Shown: positions 7,040-15,700 of the stretch, piece by piece
Layout of the letters: every line of letters starts with the position of its first letter
Numbering within the stretch: position 1 is the first letter of the stretch
NCBI GenBank assembly: GCA_944332105.1
Contig: CALVJI010000016.1
Span: forward strand, 1-19,832
Reading direction: 5' to 3'
DNA: 19,832 bases
Source of the DNA: an uncultured Bacilli bacterium
GTDB lineage: Bacteria > Bacillota_I > Bacilli_A > RF39 > UBA660
Notes under the pieces: model-generated
Databases searched by the model: none
What the model was told of the DNA's origin: nothing
What the model saw: only the letters and a program-made list of their open reading frames with translations
Program-made: the position numbers and the translations under genes

Positions 7040-8707
7040 TTGGAATATAAAGTTTTGTATCGGAAATATCGCCCGAATTGTTTTAAAAATATTATTGGTC
7101 AAGATTATACGATTAGAATGCTTCAAAATGCGATTATTCATAATAAAATTGCTCATTCATATTTGTTTACGGGACCTAGAGGAACTGGTAAGACAAGTAC
7201 GGCTAAAGTTTTTGCTAAAACCATTAATTGTCAAAATGTGCAAAATGGTGAGGCTTGTGGTAAGTGTCCAAGTTGTTTAGCTTTTGATAATAGTCCTGAT
7301 ATTATTGAAATTGATGCTGCTTCTAATAATGGTGTTGATGATATTCGTGAATTGATTAATAATGTTAAAATTGCACCAACTGAAGGAAAATATAAAATTT
7401 ACATTATCGATGAAGTACATATGATGACGACAAGTGCTTTCAATGCTTTATTATTAACACTTGAGGAGCCACCTCAGCATGCTATTTTTATTATGGCAAC
7501 TACGAATGTAGAAAGTGTTCCAATTACCATTTTGTCTCGTTGTCAGCGATTTAATTTTAAGAAAATCTCATTAGAGGATCTAATCAGTCAGATTAAATAT
7601 GTTTGTCAAGAAGAAAAAATTGATATTACAGATGATGCAGTTACTGAAATTGCTTATTTATCTGAAGGTGGAATGCGTGATGCTCTAAGTTTACTCGATC
7701 AATTAGCCAGTAGTGCGGAAAAGATTACTTTAGATAAATTATTGGCTAATTATGGTTCTATTTCTTTACAATTTATTCGTGAATTACTTACTGCAGTTGC
7801 AAATCGAGATGTGAATAAGATTCATGAAAGTATTGTTGAACTGCAAAATACTTCTTCTGATTATAAAGTTTTTATTAAGAAAGTGATTCAAGAGTTATCG
7901 ACAATTGCAGTGCAAATTCGTACAAATACATATAATGGAAATTTTACTTATGATCAGGTGAAACAACTTGTTTTTTCCTTAAATGATTGTTTAAATAAAA
8001 TTAATATTCAAATTAATCCGTTTACTTTGATAGAAATCTTGTTGTTGGATTCTTTTGATAAGCCAAAAGAAAAAGAAAAAAATGTGGATAACTATATGGA
8101 AAATGTGGATAAGATTCTTGAAAAAGCTCAGTTAAAGAAAAAGGAAACTGTTCCTATAAAAGAACAAAAATTGGAAGAAGTAGAGAAAGAAGAGGAAATT
8201 AAGGAATCTTCAGAATTGCCAGCAAAAACAGAAGCTAATTATGATACTTATTTGGAAGAATTGATCAAAATTCGTTTAAATAATTGTTTTGCAGGTGCTA
8301 AAAAAGAAAATTTACTTACTCTACATAAGTTGTGGCCTTCACTGAAGGACGATTTGAATTTAGATGCAACTTTAAAATCATTTTTGTTGGATACACAGGT
8401 GGTTGCTGCTTCTTCTGATTATGCTATTTTAACTGCAAAATTAGAAAGTACAGTACATTTAGTTAATAAAAATTTAGCTTTATTTGATGATTTAGAGCCA
8501 TTAATTGGTCATAAAGTACATTTTATTGCGTTAAGTGAGGAAAAGTGGAATCAAGAAAGGCAAATTTATGCTAAAACGATTAAAAGTGGAGGAAGTTATA
8601 GCTTAATTAGTGAAGAAAGTTTGGAAAATTTAAAACCACAAATAAAGTCAGATATTGAAGAAATTGTTACAAATGTGTTTAATCATGATAAAATAGAAAT
8701 TGTTTAG
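7040..8707 (+). CDS. dnaX: DNA polymerase III tau (and possibly gamma) subunit
   Basis: Clamp-loader ATPase of the replicative polymerase. Walker A GPRGTGKTS is at residues 45-53, the zinc module C64/C73/C76/C79 follows, then Walker B IIDEVH, sensor 1 ATTN and the SRC arginine-finger motif. Domains I-III end near residue 340. A Lys/Glu-rich linker and a C-terminal tau domain bring it to 555 aa. I chose TTG 7040 as start: AAAGGTGGGG (7024-7033) precedes it and the product then begins MEYKVLYRKYRP like other DnaX proteins. A GTG at 7028 would lie inside the ribosome site. The linker holds an A_AAA_AAT slippery heptamer at 8077-8083 with a -1 stop at 8089-8091, and two consensus DnaA boxes. Confidence 0.96.
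   Translation: MEYKVLYRKYRPNCFKNIIGQDYTIRMLQNAIIHNKIAHSYLFTGPRGTGKTSTAKVFAKTINCQNVQNGEACGKCPSCLAFDNSPDIIEIDAASNNGVDDIRELINNVKIAPTEGKYKIYIIDEVHMMTTSAFNALLLTLEEPPQHAIFIMATTNVESVPITILSRCQRFNFKKISLEDLISQIKYVCQEEKIDITDDAVTEIAYLSEGGMRDALSLLDQLASSAEKITLDKLLANYGSISLQFIRELLTAVANRDVNKIHESIVELQNTSSDYKVFIKKVIQELSTIAVQIRTNTYNGNFTYDQVKQLVFSLNDCLNKINIQINPFTLIEILLLDSFDKPKEKEKNVDNYMENVDKILEKAQLKKKETVPIKEQKLEEVEKEEEIKESSELPAKTEANYDTYLEELIKIRLNNCFAGAKKENLLTLHKLWPSLKDDLNLDATLKSFLLDTQVVAASSDYAILTAKLESTVHLVNKNLALFDDLEPLIGHKVHFIALSEEKWNQERQIYAKTIKSGGSYSLISEESLENLKPQIKSDIEEIVTNVFNHDKIEIV
8083..8112. promoter_or_regulatory. Pair of consensus DnaA boxes within dnaX
   Basis: TGTGGATAA (reverse complement of TTATCCACA) occurs at 8083-8091 and 8104-8112, in the same orientation and 21 bases apart, two helical turns. 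In the dnaX frame they encode the repeated N-V-D. The sequence match is exact. Function as DnaA-binding or titration sites is inference. Confidence 0.45.
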
Positions 8708-8723
8708 AAAGAAGGTTTTTAAA

Positions 8724-9020
8724 ATGAATATGCAAAGTATTATGGCACAAGCCCAAAAAATGCAAAGGGATATTCAAAAGAAAAAAGAAGAATTAAATGC
8801 CCAATTATTTCCCGGGAAATATGAATTTGTAGAAGTTACTTTAAATGGAAAAAAAGAAATGGTTCGTTGTAAGATCGATAAAAAAGAATTGGATGCTTCT
8901 GATATTGAACTTTTAGAAGATTTTATTGTTTTAGCAACAAAAGATGCCTTACAGAAAATTGATCAAGAATTCCAAGCTAAAATGGGACAATATGCTGGTA
9001 TGTTGGATGGTTTAATGTAA
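8724..9020 (+). CDS. ebfC: YbaB/EbfC-family nucleoid-associated protein
   Basis: Small DNA-binding protein that forms a tweezer-like dimer, almost always encoded between dnaX and recR, as here. The product (98 aa) has the expected N-terminal helix rich in Gln, Met and Lys (MQSIMAQAQKMQRDIQKKKE), a central sheet (VEVTLNGKKEMVRCKID) and a C-terminal helix. The ATG at 8724 follows AGAAAGAAGG with good spacing. An upstream in-frame TTG at 8700 is rejected because it overlaps dnaX and has no ribosome site. The loop between the first helix and the sheet, usually Gly-rich, is LFPGKYE and is encoded by a perfect Noc-type palindrome (8806-8821). The gene sits 16 bases after dnaX and one base before recR. 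Confidence 0.92.
   Translation: MNMQSIMAQAQKMQRDIQKKKEELNAQLFPGKYEFVEVTLNGKKEMVRCKIDKKELDASDIELLEDFIVLATKDALQKIDQEFQAKMGQYAGMLDGLM
8806..8821. promoter_or_regulatory. Noc-binding-type palindrome 2 (inside ebfC)
   Basis: TATTTCCCGGGAAATA, identical to the copies at 5659, 11807 and 16792. Here it is read in the frame Phe-Pro-Gly-Lys (TTT CCC GGG AAA). Confidence 0.82.
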
Positions 9021-9021
9021 T

Positions 9022-9627
9022 ATGGAAGTGTATCCTAAAGATTTAGAAGCCTCAATTGAAGCTTTTAAAAAGTTTCCTGGTGTTGGAGATAAAAGTGCTG
9101 AAAGAATGGCTTTGGCTCTTTTAGATATGCCTTTAGAAGATGTTGAACTATTAAGTCAATCTTTTATAAATGCTAAAAAGCATTTACATCCTTGTTCTAT
9201 CTGTGGTAATTTAACAGATCAGGAAGTTTGTGATATTTGCGCGGATGAAAGTCGCAATCCTAATTTAATTTGTGTTGTGGAAGATTATAAAAGTGCTTTT
9301 GCTTTTGAAAGAGTTGGTAATTTTCATGGCGTTTATCATGTTTTAAATGGGTTAATCTCACCTATGTTGAATATTGGAGCAGATGACATTAATTTGGCTT
9401 CTTTGGTAAAACGGGTTGAAAAGTTAGAAAATCCTGAAATTATTTTGGCTTTAAAAAGTTCTATTGAAGGGGAAACAACCACTTTATATATTAAAACGAT
9501 TTTTCAAAAGAAGCCTGTTACTATTAGTCGTTTATCTTATGGCTTGCCAATGGGAGCTGAAATTGAATATTTGGATATGATGACTTTGGATAAAGCGTTG
9601 TTTGATCGAAAAATTATATCGGAATAA
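9022..9627 (+). CDS. recR: Recombination mediator protein RecR
   Basis: Ring-forming partner of RecO and RecF in gap repair. The 201 aa contain a helix-hairpin-helix near the N terminus (FKKFPGVGDKSAERMALALL), a four-cysteine zinc site C58, C61, C70, C73 (CSIC then CDIC), a TOPRIM domain (ICVVEDYKSAFAFE) and the C-terminal SRLSYGLPMGAEIEYLD. The length matches the family (about 198). The start ATG is one base after the ebfC stop, and the GGATGG within the end of ebfC is the only ribosome-site candidate, so translation is probably coupled. Its functional partner RecF lies at the start of the window. Confidence 0.97.
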   Translation: MEVYPKDLEASIEAFKKFPGVGDKSAERMALALLDMPLEDVELLSQSFINAKKHLHPCSICGNLTDQEVCDICADESRNPNLICVVEDYKSAFAFERVGNFHGVYHVLNGLISPMLNIGADDINLASLVKRVEKLENPEIILALKSSIEGETTTLYIKTIFQKKPVTISRLSYGLPMGAEIEYLDMMTLDKALFDRKIISE

Positions 9628-9642
9628 ATTGCCGATTTTTTT
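9618..9642 (+). terminator. Weak terminator-like hairpin after recR
   Basis: ATCGG (9618-9622) pairs with CCGAT (9632-9636) around a 9-nt loop, followed by T7. The stem has only five pairs, so it is more likely an attenuator than a full stop. It lies between recR and the bofA-like gene and could lower expression of the downstream part. Confidence 0.35.
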
Positions 9643-9666
9643 CATATCTTTAAATGAGTGATGCTT

Positions 9667-9855
9667 ATGATAAAAAAGGTAGCTATGGTCGTAAAAAAAA
9701 TTGTTCTTTCATTTTTAATGCTTTATGGTTTAAATTATTTTATTTCGTCTTTACAAATATGTATTCCTATTAATTTAATTACGGTTGGCATCGTAACTTT
9801 ATTGGGTGTTCCAGGCCTTTCATCTTTAATTATTTTGTATTTTATAGTAAAATAA
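9667..9855 (+). CDS. bofA: BofA-like small membrane protein
   Basis: BofA inhibits the SpoIVFB protease that processes pro-sigma-K in B. subtilis, and its gene follows recR there. This 62-aa product has two hydrophobic segments (about residues 10-28 and 36-58 from ATG 9667) and the family core IPINLITVGIVTLLGVPGL, which closely resembles the BofA C-terminal half (HVPINL...LGIPGI). It is shorter than BofA (87 aa) because the first hydrophobic segment is missing. ATG 9661 or GTG 9658 are possible starts. GAGTGA at 9655-9660 favours 9667. Whether it still regulates a sigma-K-type protease is unknown. It sits 17 bases before holB. Confidence 0.75.
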   Translation: MIKKVAMVVKKIVLSFLMLYGLNYFISSLQICIPINLITVGIVTLLGVPGLSSLIILYFIVK

Positions 9856-9872
9856 GAACAGGTGAAGAAGTA

Positions 9873-10712
9873 GTGGAAAATTCTGTTTTTCAAAATTTAA
9901 TTCATGCATACCATGAGAATAAACTTGCTCATGCTTTTTTGCTTGAAACAAATGATAAAGAAAAATGTTATCATAATATACTTGAGTTTTTAAAAAGAAT
10001 TAATTGTCCAACTACATATCAAGATGGATGCAAAGAGTGTAATTTATGTCATTTAATTGATACACAGTCTTTACCTAGTATTATAACTATTTATCCTGAT
10101 GGACAAAATATTCGAAAAGAACAGATTTTGGATTTAAAAAAGGCTTTTCAAACAAAACCTACTTTTTCTAAATATAACGTTTATATTATTATGGGTGCGG
10201 AGTTTTTAAATTCTGCTAGTGCGAATACGATGCTTAAATTTTTAGAAGAACCAGAAGATGCCATTTTAGGATTTTTTCTTACTAATAATAAAGAAAATGT
10301 TATTGAGACGATTAAAAGTCGTTGTCAAGTGTTGTTAGATTATTATCAGGAACCAGCTTTTATCGTTTCTGATGAGTTAAAAGAGCAGGCTATTTCTTAT
10401 CTTCAAGAGGTTTTATTTGTGAAAGATGAGGCTTTATTGTATAATAAAGACGTTTTAGTTTCTTTTTTGAAAGAAAGAAAAGATGTTATTTTATTTTTTC
10501 AAGTACTGTTAGATATTTATCAAAACTATTATTTAGCTAGTTATCAAAAAGTAGCTATAAAAGAAGAATATAGAGATTTACAAGTTTTATTAAAAAAGGG
10601 ACCGGAGTATTTGCTCAAGCAACTAAATTTAGTGGCCCAAATTATTGATGAATTAAATTATAATTTGAATATTTCTTTAGTTTTAGATCGATTTGTTTTA
10701 GAAAGTTGGTGA
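9873..10712 (+). CDS. holB: DNA polymerase III delta-prime subunit
   Basis: Non-hydrolysing clamp-loader subunit that partners DnaX and delta. The AAA+ fold is recognisable from AHAFLLET at the degenerate P-loop position (no GKT), the zinc module C45, C53, C56, C59, the segment NTMLKFLEEPEDA and the SRC motif (KSRCQVL). The start is GTG 9873 with AGGTGA at 9860-9865. At 279 aa it is shorter than B. subtilis HolB (about 330), mostly by a smaller C-terminal collar. In many Bacilli tmk lies just upstream. Here it is absent and the BofA-like gene is next. The stop TGA is 4 bases before ricT. Confidence 0.93.
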   Translation: MENSVFQNLIHAYHENKLAHAFLLETNDKEKCYHNILEFLKRINCPTTYQDGCKECNLCHLIDTQSLPSIITIYPDGQNIRKEQILDLKKAFQTKPTFSKYNVYIIMGAEFLNSASANTMLKFLEEPEDAILGFFLTNNKENVIETIKSRCQVLLDYYQEPAFIVSDELKEQAISYLQEVLFVKDEALLYNKDVLVSFLKERKDVILFFQVLLDIYQNYYLASYQKVAIKEEYRDLQVLLKKGPEYLLKQLNLVAQIIDELNYNLNISLVLDRFVLESW

Positions 10713-10716
10713 TCAA

Positions 10717-11508
10717 ATGAATATATATGGAGTTGTTTTTCAAGATAAGGGAAAAGTTTATTATTTTAATGGTCGAAATTTACGTATTCCTAATCGTGTA
10801 ACTGTAATTGTTGAGACGGAAAAAGGTTTACAATTTGGACGAGTTGTTACACGTTTAGATAAAAATAAAGTTTTGAGTTATGAAAATGAATTGAAGCCTA
10901 TTTTGCGAATCGCGACAAAAAGGGATTATGAGCAATATTTAAAAAATCTCAAAGATGCAGAAGAGGCTTTAAAAAAGGCTCGTTTATTTAGTAAAGAACT
11001 CGATTTAGATATGAATTTTATTCATGCTAGTTTTACATTTGATCGGAAACAACTTTTATTTAATTTTTATGCGGATGAAAGAGTTGATTTTCGTGAGTTA
11101 GCTAAACGTTTAGCCGCGGTTTATCATACGCGTATTGAACTTCGTCAAGTGGGAGCGAGAGATAAAGCAGAGTATGTAGGTGGCATAGGAATATGTGGTC
11201 GTAAATTATGCTGTGCTAGTTGTTTAACTCATTTGGAGTCAGTGACGATGCAGATGGCTAAAAATCAAAATTTGGCTTTAAATCCTTCGAAAATTAATGG
11301 TGCTTGTGGTCGTCTTTTGTGTTGTTTAGCCTATGAAGATGAACAATATACAAAAAGTAGTGTGGGTATGCCTGCTGTTGGCGATGAAATAGAAACTTCT
11401 TTTGGAGTAGGTAAAGTCGTTTCTATTGATATTTTAAATCGTAAATATAAAGTATTAATTCATGAAGAGATTAAGGAGATTACTTTAGATGATGAAGAAG
11501 CAGCTTAA
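10717..11508 (+). CDS. ricT: PSP1-domain protein RicT (YaaT)
   Basis: In B. subtilis YaaT forms a complex with YlbF and YmcA that binds [4Fe-4S] clusters, stimulates RNase Y-dependent mRNA maturation and affects Spo0A activation. The cluster-binding cysteines are present: C160, C165, C166, C169 (ICGRKLCCASC) and C197, C202, C203 (ACGRLLCC). The PSP1 domain covers roughly residues 50-150. The length of 263 aa is close to that of B. subtilis (275). The ribosome site GGTGAT overlaps the holB stop. The last 20 bases overlap the trmN6 start. The usual next gene, yabA (DnaA regulator), is missing here. Confidence 0.94.
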   Translation: MNIYGVVFQDKGKVYYFNGRNLRIPNRVTVIVETEKGLQFGRVVTRLDKNKVLSYENELKPILRIATKRDYEQYLKNLKDAEEALKKARLFSKELDLDMNFIHASFTFDRKQLLFNFYADERVDFRELAKRLAAVYHTRIELRQVGARDKAEYVGGIGICGRKLCCASCLTHLESVTMQMAKNQNLALNPSKINGACGRLLCCLAYEDEQYTKSSVGMPAVGDEIETSFGVGKVVSIDILNRKYKVLIHEEIKEITLDDEEAA

Positions 11509-12202
11509 TTGGTTGTTTGATTATCCTAATTTACAAATTTATCAATATGAAGAGGGGTTTAAGTTTTCTTTGGATTCGATTTTGCTAGCTGAATTCGCGA
11601 CCATTCGAAAAAGTGATGAGCAAATTATTGACTTGTGCACAGGGAATGCGGTTATTCCTATATTGTTGCATTATAAATATCAAAAAAAGATTATTGGTGT
11701 TGAATTACAGAAAGAAATTTATGATTTAGGTGTGCAATCTGTAATAGAAAATAAGATGCAAGATAGCATTTCTCTATTAAATATTAATGTAGTTGATTTA
11801 GGAAATTATTTCCCGGGAAATAATTTTGATGTTGTTTTGTCTAATCCACCTTATTTTTCTTATCATAATCCTGATTTTGTGAATCAAAATTCTTTAAAAA
11901 GTATTGCACGACATGAAATTGCTATTCATTTAGAAGAATTAATACGGATAGCAAGTTATTTATTAAAAGATAAAGGAAGATTTTATTTAGTACATATTCC
12001 TTCGCGTCTCGATGAGATTATTGTTTATGCTCATAGGTATCATTTAGGCATAAAAAAAATACAATTTGTTCATTCTAAAATTGAAGAAGCACCAATTATT
12101 GTTTTGGTTTCTTTAGTAAAAAATGGTAAATTTGGAACAAAGGTATATCCACCTATATCTATTCAAAATGTTCAAACATATCAAAATATATTTAAGAATT
12201 GA
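11489..12202 (+). CDS. trmN6: tRNA1(Val) (adenine-37-N6)-methyltransferase-like protein (YabB family)
   Basis: SAM-dependent methyltransferase of the YabB/TrmN6 family, which modifies tRNA. The SAM motif IIDLCTGNAVIPILL and the N6-adenine catalytic motif NPPY (residues 119-122, in VVLSNPPYF) are clear. FKFSLDSILLAEF is typical of the family N terminus. The start ATG 11489 follows AAGGAGAT (11473-11480) inside the end of ricT, a 20-base overlap implying coupling. Length 237 aa is normal. Residues just before NPPY (NYFPGNN) are encoded by a Noc-type palindrome. The exact tRNA substrate in this organism cannot be told from the sequence. Confidence 0.88.
   Translation: MMKKQLNWLFDYPNLQIYQYEEGFKFSLDSILLAEFATIRKSDEQIIDLCTGNAVIPILLHYKYQKKIIGVELQKEIYDLGVQSVIENKMQDSISLLNINVVDLGNYFPGNNFDVVLSNPPYFSYHNPDFVNQNSLKSIARHEIAIHLEELIRIASYLLKDKGRFYLVHIPSRLDEIIVYAHRYHLGIKKIQFVHSKIEEAPIIVLVSLVKNGKFGTKVYPPISIQNVQTYQNIFKN
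11807..11822. promoter_or_regulatory. Noc-binding-type palindrome 3 (inside trmN6)
   Basis: TATTTCCCGGGAAATA, extended to a 24-bp perfect palindrome (11803-11826). Here it is read as Tyr-Phe-Pro-Gly-Asn (TTC CCG GGA), a different frame from the ebfC copy. Confidence 0.82.
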
Positions 12203-12211
12203 GGGTTAATT

Positions 12212-12763
12212 ATGAAAATGATTGTTGGTTTAGGAAATCCTGGTAAAGAATATGAAAAGACACGACATAATGTTGGTTTTATGGTTCTTGATTCTTTGGG
12301 ACTGGATTTTGAAGTTGAGAAAAAGTTTCAGGCTATGATATGCAAAGAGAACTTAGCTGATGAAGAAGTACTTTTTGTGAAACCTTTAACTTATATGAAT
12401 TTATCTGGTATAAGTGTTCATAAGATAAGTCGTTATTATAAGATCTTGCCTCAAGATATTTTAGTGATTCAGGATGATTTAGATTTACCTCTTGGTAAAT
12501 ATAAGTTAAAAGTTCATAGTTCTTCTGGAGGACATAATGGAATTAAATCTATTATTGAAAATTTACATTCTGAGGATTTTTCGAGATTAAAAATTGGCGT
12601 AGGACATGATCGTTCTTTAGATACGGCTACTTATGTTTTGGGACGGTTTGCAAAAAGCGATTTAACTGTAATAGAGAGTCAGTATGATCTTTTTAAGCAA
12701 ATTATTGTTTCTTTTATTCAAGAAGGAATTGATAAAACGATGAATCAATATAATAGTAGGTGA
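12212..12763 (+). CDS. pth: Peptidyl-tRNA hydrolase
   Basis: Hydrolyses the ester bond of peptidyl-tRNAs released prematurely from ribosomes. The N terminus MKMIVGLGNPGKEYEKTRHN carries the active-site N9 and catalytic H19. KPLTYMNLSG, the DDLDLPLG loop and SGGHNGIKS are the other conserved active-site and substrate-contact segments. Length is 183 aa, as usual. The ribosome site GAGGG overlaps the trmN6 stop. In B. subtilis pth (spoVC) precedes mfd, as here, but that block lies tens of kilobases away from trmN6, so two conserved blocks are joined in this genome. Confidence 0.97.
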   Translation: MKMIVGLGNPGKEYEKTRHNVGFMVLDSLGLDFEVEKKFQAMICKENLADEEVLFVKPLTYMNLSGISVHKISRYYKILPQDILVIQDDLDLPLGKYKLKVHSSSGGHNGIKSIIENLHSEDFSRLKIGVGHDRSLDTATYVLGRFAKSDLTVIESQYDLFKQIIVSFIQEGIDKTMNQYNSR

Positions 12764-12767
12764 GACG

Positions 12768-15700
12768 ATGCAAGTTTTTGAAAAGTTTTCGTTTAAAAAT
12801 AATATTACTGTTGAAGGGTTAACTAATGAGTTAGCAGTTTTTTATGTGCTTGAGTCTTTTAAAAAAGAGAAAAATAATACAATAGTTTTGACTAGTAATT
12901 TATATAAAGCTAATCAAATTTTTCGATCATTGGAAACTTATACGGATAGAGTGTTACTGTTTCCTATGGATGACTTTTTTACTTCTTTGGCTGTAGCTGT
13001 TTCACCTGAATTAAAAATTAAACGATTAGAAACATTGGAAAAATTAAAAAATGGTCCTTATATTGTAATTACAAATTTAATGGGATATTTACATTTTTTA
13101 CCTAATAGACAAGCACAGGAAAGTTTAGAAATTTGGTTAAAAAAGGATTTAGAGATCTCTCGTGATGAAGTGGTTCGGGTTTTAGATGAGTTAGGTTATC
13201 ATCGGGAATCTATCGTTACTTCAACTGGAGAATATGCGGTTCGAGGATTTGTTGTCGATGTTTTTTTTCACAGTGAAGAACATCCTGTTCGTTTGGAATT
13301 TTTTGGAGATACGATTGAAGAAATTCGGTATTTTGATGAAGAAACCCAGCTTTCTTTAGCAAGTATTTCTGAAATCCGTTGTGAAGCGAATGAGGAAATT
13401 GAGTCAGAAAATCCTAATTCTTTATATGATTATATGCCAGATGCTACTTTAATTACTTTTGATATAGATCAAATTAAGGCTAGTTATGATAAGCTTTTCT
13501 TAGAGATGGCCCAATACAATGAACAAGAAGGGACACCTAATAAAAAACATTTTTGGTATTTAGAAGATCTTACTCCTCAAAAACAACTTTTTATTAATCA
13601 AATTAGTAATCAAATAGGTGGTTCTGTTATTCATTTTAAAACACAAGAAATTGATAATTTCCAAAGTGATTTTACTAAATTACATGATATGGTTTTTAAA
13701 TGGATACATGAAGGTAAAACAGTTGTATTTGCTTTGTCAAAAGATACTCAAATAAAGATTATAAGGGATTTATTTCCGGCTGTAGAAGTGCTTAGTACAT
13801 TTGAATTTCTTCCTAATAAGATTCAGATTATTCAAGCTAAAATAAATAAGGGATTTATTTGGGATGATTTAGTTGTTCTTTCTGAATATGATATTGAGGA
13901 AGTTAAACAAGAAGTAGCTTATAAAAATCCAATTCGTATCGGCAAAAAAATTAATAGTTTGAATGCTTTAAGTATCGGGGATTATGTAGTTCATCGGACG
14001 TATGGTATTGGTATTTATAATGGGGTAGTTACTTTAACAAATCATGGAATGAAAAAGGATTATTTACAAATTTCTTATTTGGGTAATGATAAGGTTTATG
14101 TGCCAGTTGAAAAAATATCAACTATTTTTAAATATAGTGATGCGGATGGAATGAAACCGCAGATTAATAAATTGGGTTCGACATCTTGGTTGAAGAAAAA
14201 ACAATCGGTTCAAAAGAAAATTAAGGATATTTCTAAGGAACTTATCGCGCTTTATGCTAAAAGAAATCAAGTTGTTGGTGAAGCTTATCAAGATTATCCA
14301 GAAGAAACTCTTTTTGCTTCTTCATTTCCTTATGAGGAAACGCGTGATCAGAAACGAGCCATTCAAGATGTACTTAAAGATTTGGATGCAACGACACCAA
14401 TGGACCGATTATTATGTGGGGATGTTGGTTTTGGTAAAACAGAAGTAGCTTTTCGAGCGATGTTTAAAACCATTTGCAATAATCATCAAGTTATGTATTT
14501 GTGTCCAACGACCATTTTATCTAAGCAGCAGTATGAATCAGCTATAAATCGTTTTAGTGATTATCCAGTAACTATTGCTTTGTTAAACCGATTTACAACG
14601 CCAAAAGAAACTAAGCGTATTTTAGAAGATTTAAAAAATGGTAAAATTGATATTGTTTTTGGTACACATCGACTTTTAAGTGATGATATTGCATTTAAAA
14701 GACTTGGGTTAATGATTATTGATGAAGAGCAACGATTTGGTGTGACACATAAAGAGAAAATTAAAAAATATAAAAATGATGTCAATGTTTTAACTTTGTC
14801 TGCAACACCTATTCCACGTACTTTAAAGATGGCTTTATCAGGACTAAGAGATCTTTCCATTATCGATACTCCACCAGTGAATAGATATCCAGTGCAGACT
14901 TATGTAATTGCAGAAAATGATTTATTAGTTAAAGATGCTATTTATAAAGAATTAGCGCGTGATGGTCAGATTTTTGTTTTGTATAATCGGATTGAAACAA
15001 TCGAAGAAGTGTTGTTTAAGTTGCGAAGACTTGTTCCAGAAGCACGTATTCGTTATGCTCATGGACAAATGAATAAACAAGAACTTGATACGATTATGGA
15101 AGATTTTATTGCTCAGAAATTTGATGTTTTATTAAGTACAACCATTATTGAAACCGGTATCGATATTCCTAACGCGAATACTTTAATTATTTATGATGCG
15201 GATCATTTTGGCTTAAGTCAGCTTTATCAGTTGCGAGGCCGAGTTGGTCGTAGTAATAAGATTGCCTATGCATATTTACTTTATCAAAAGAATAAAATGC
15301 TTAATGATATTGCTGTGAAAAGATTACAAGCTATTCGTGATTTTACTGAACTTGGCAGTGGCTATAAAATTGCGATGCGAGATTTATCTATTCGAGGAGC
15401 AGGTGATATTTTAGGTAGTGAGCAAGCGGGATTTGTAGATTCTGTAGGAATTAGTTTATATATGCGTATGATCGAAGAAGAAATTAAGCGGTTAAAAGGT
15501 GAAGAAATTGTCGAAGAAGATAATAAAGAGTCCTTAATTAATGTTGAAACACATATCGCGAAAGATTATGTGTCTGATGAATCTGTACGTATTGAAATTC
15601 ATCAAATGATTAATGAGGTTGATTCTTCTGAAAAATTAGAGGAAATTAAAAAGCAATTAGAAGATCGATTTGGTACGGTTACTGAAGAAATGGAAATTTA

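Noticed and set aside
12998..13013. parS-like sequence TGTTTCACCTGAATTA in mfd
   Set aside because: The central CACGTG is broken and the right arm has further mismatches. It fits chance within coding sequence.
14561..14860. Minus-strand open frame inside mfd
   Set aside because: Antisense to the conserved helicase motifs, with no independent evidence.
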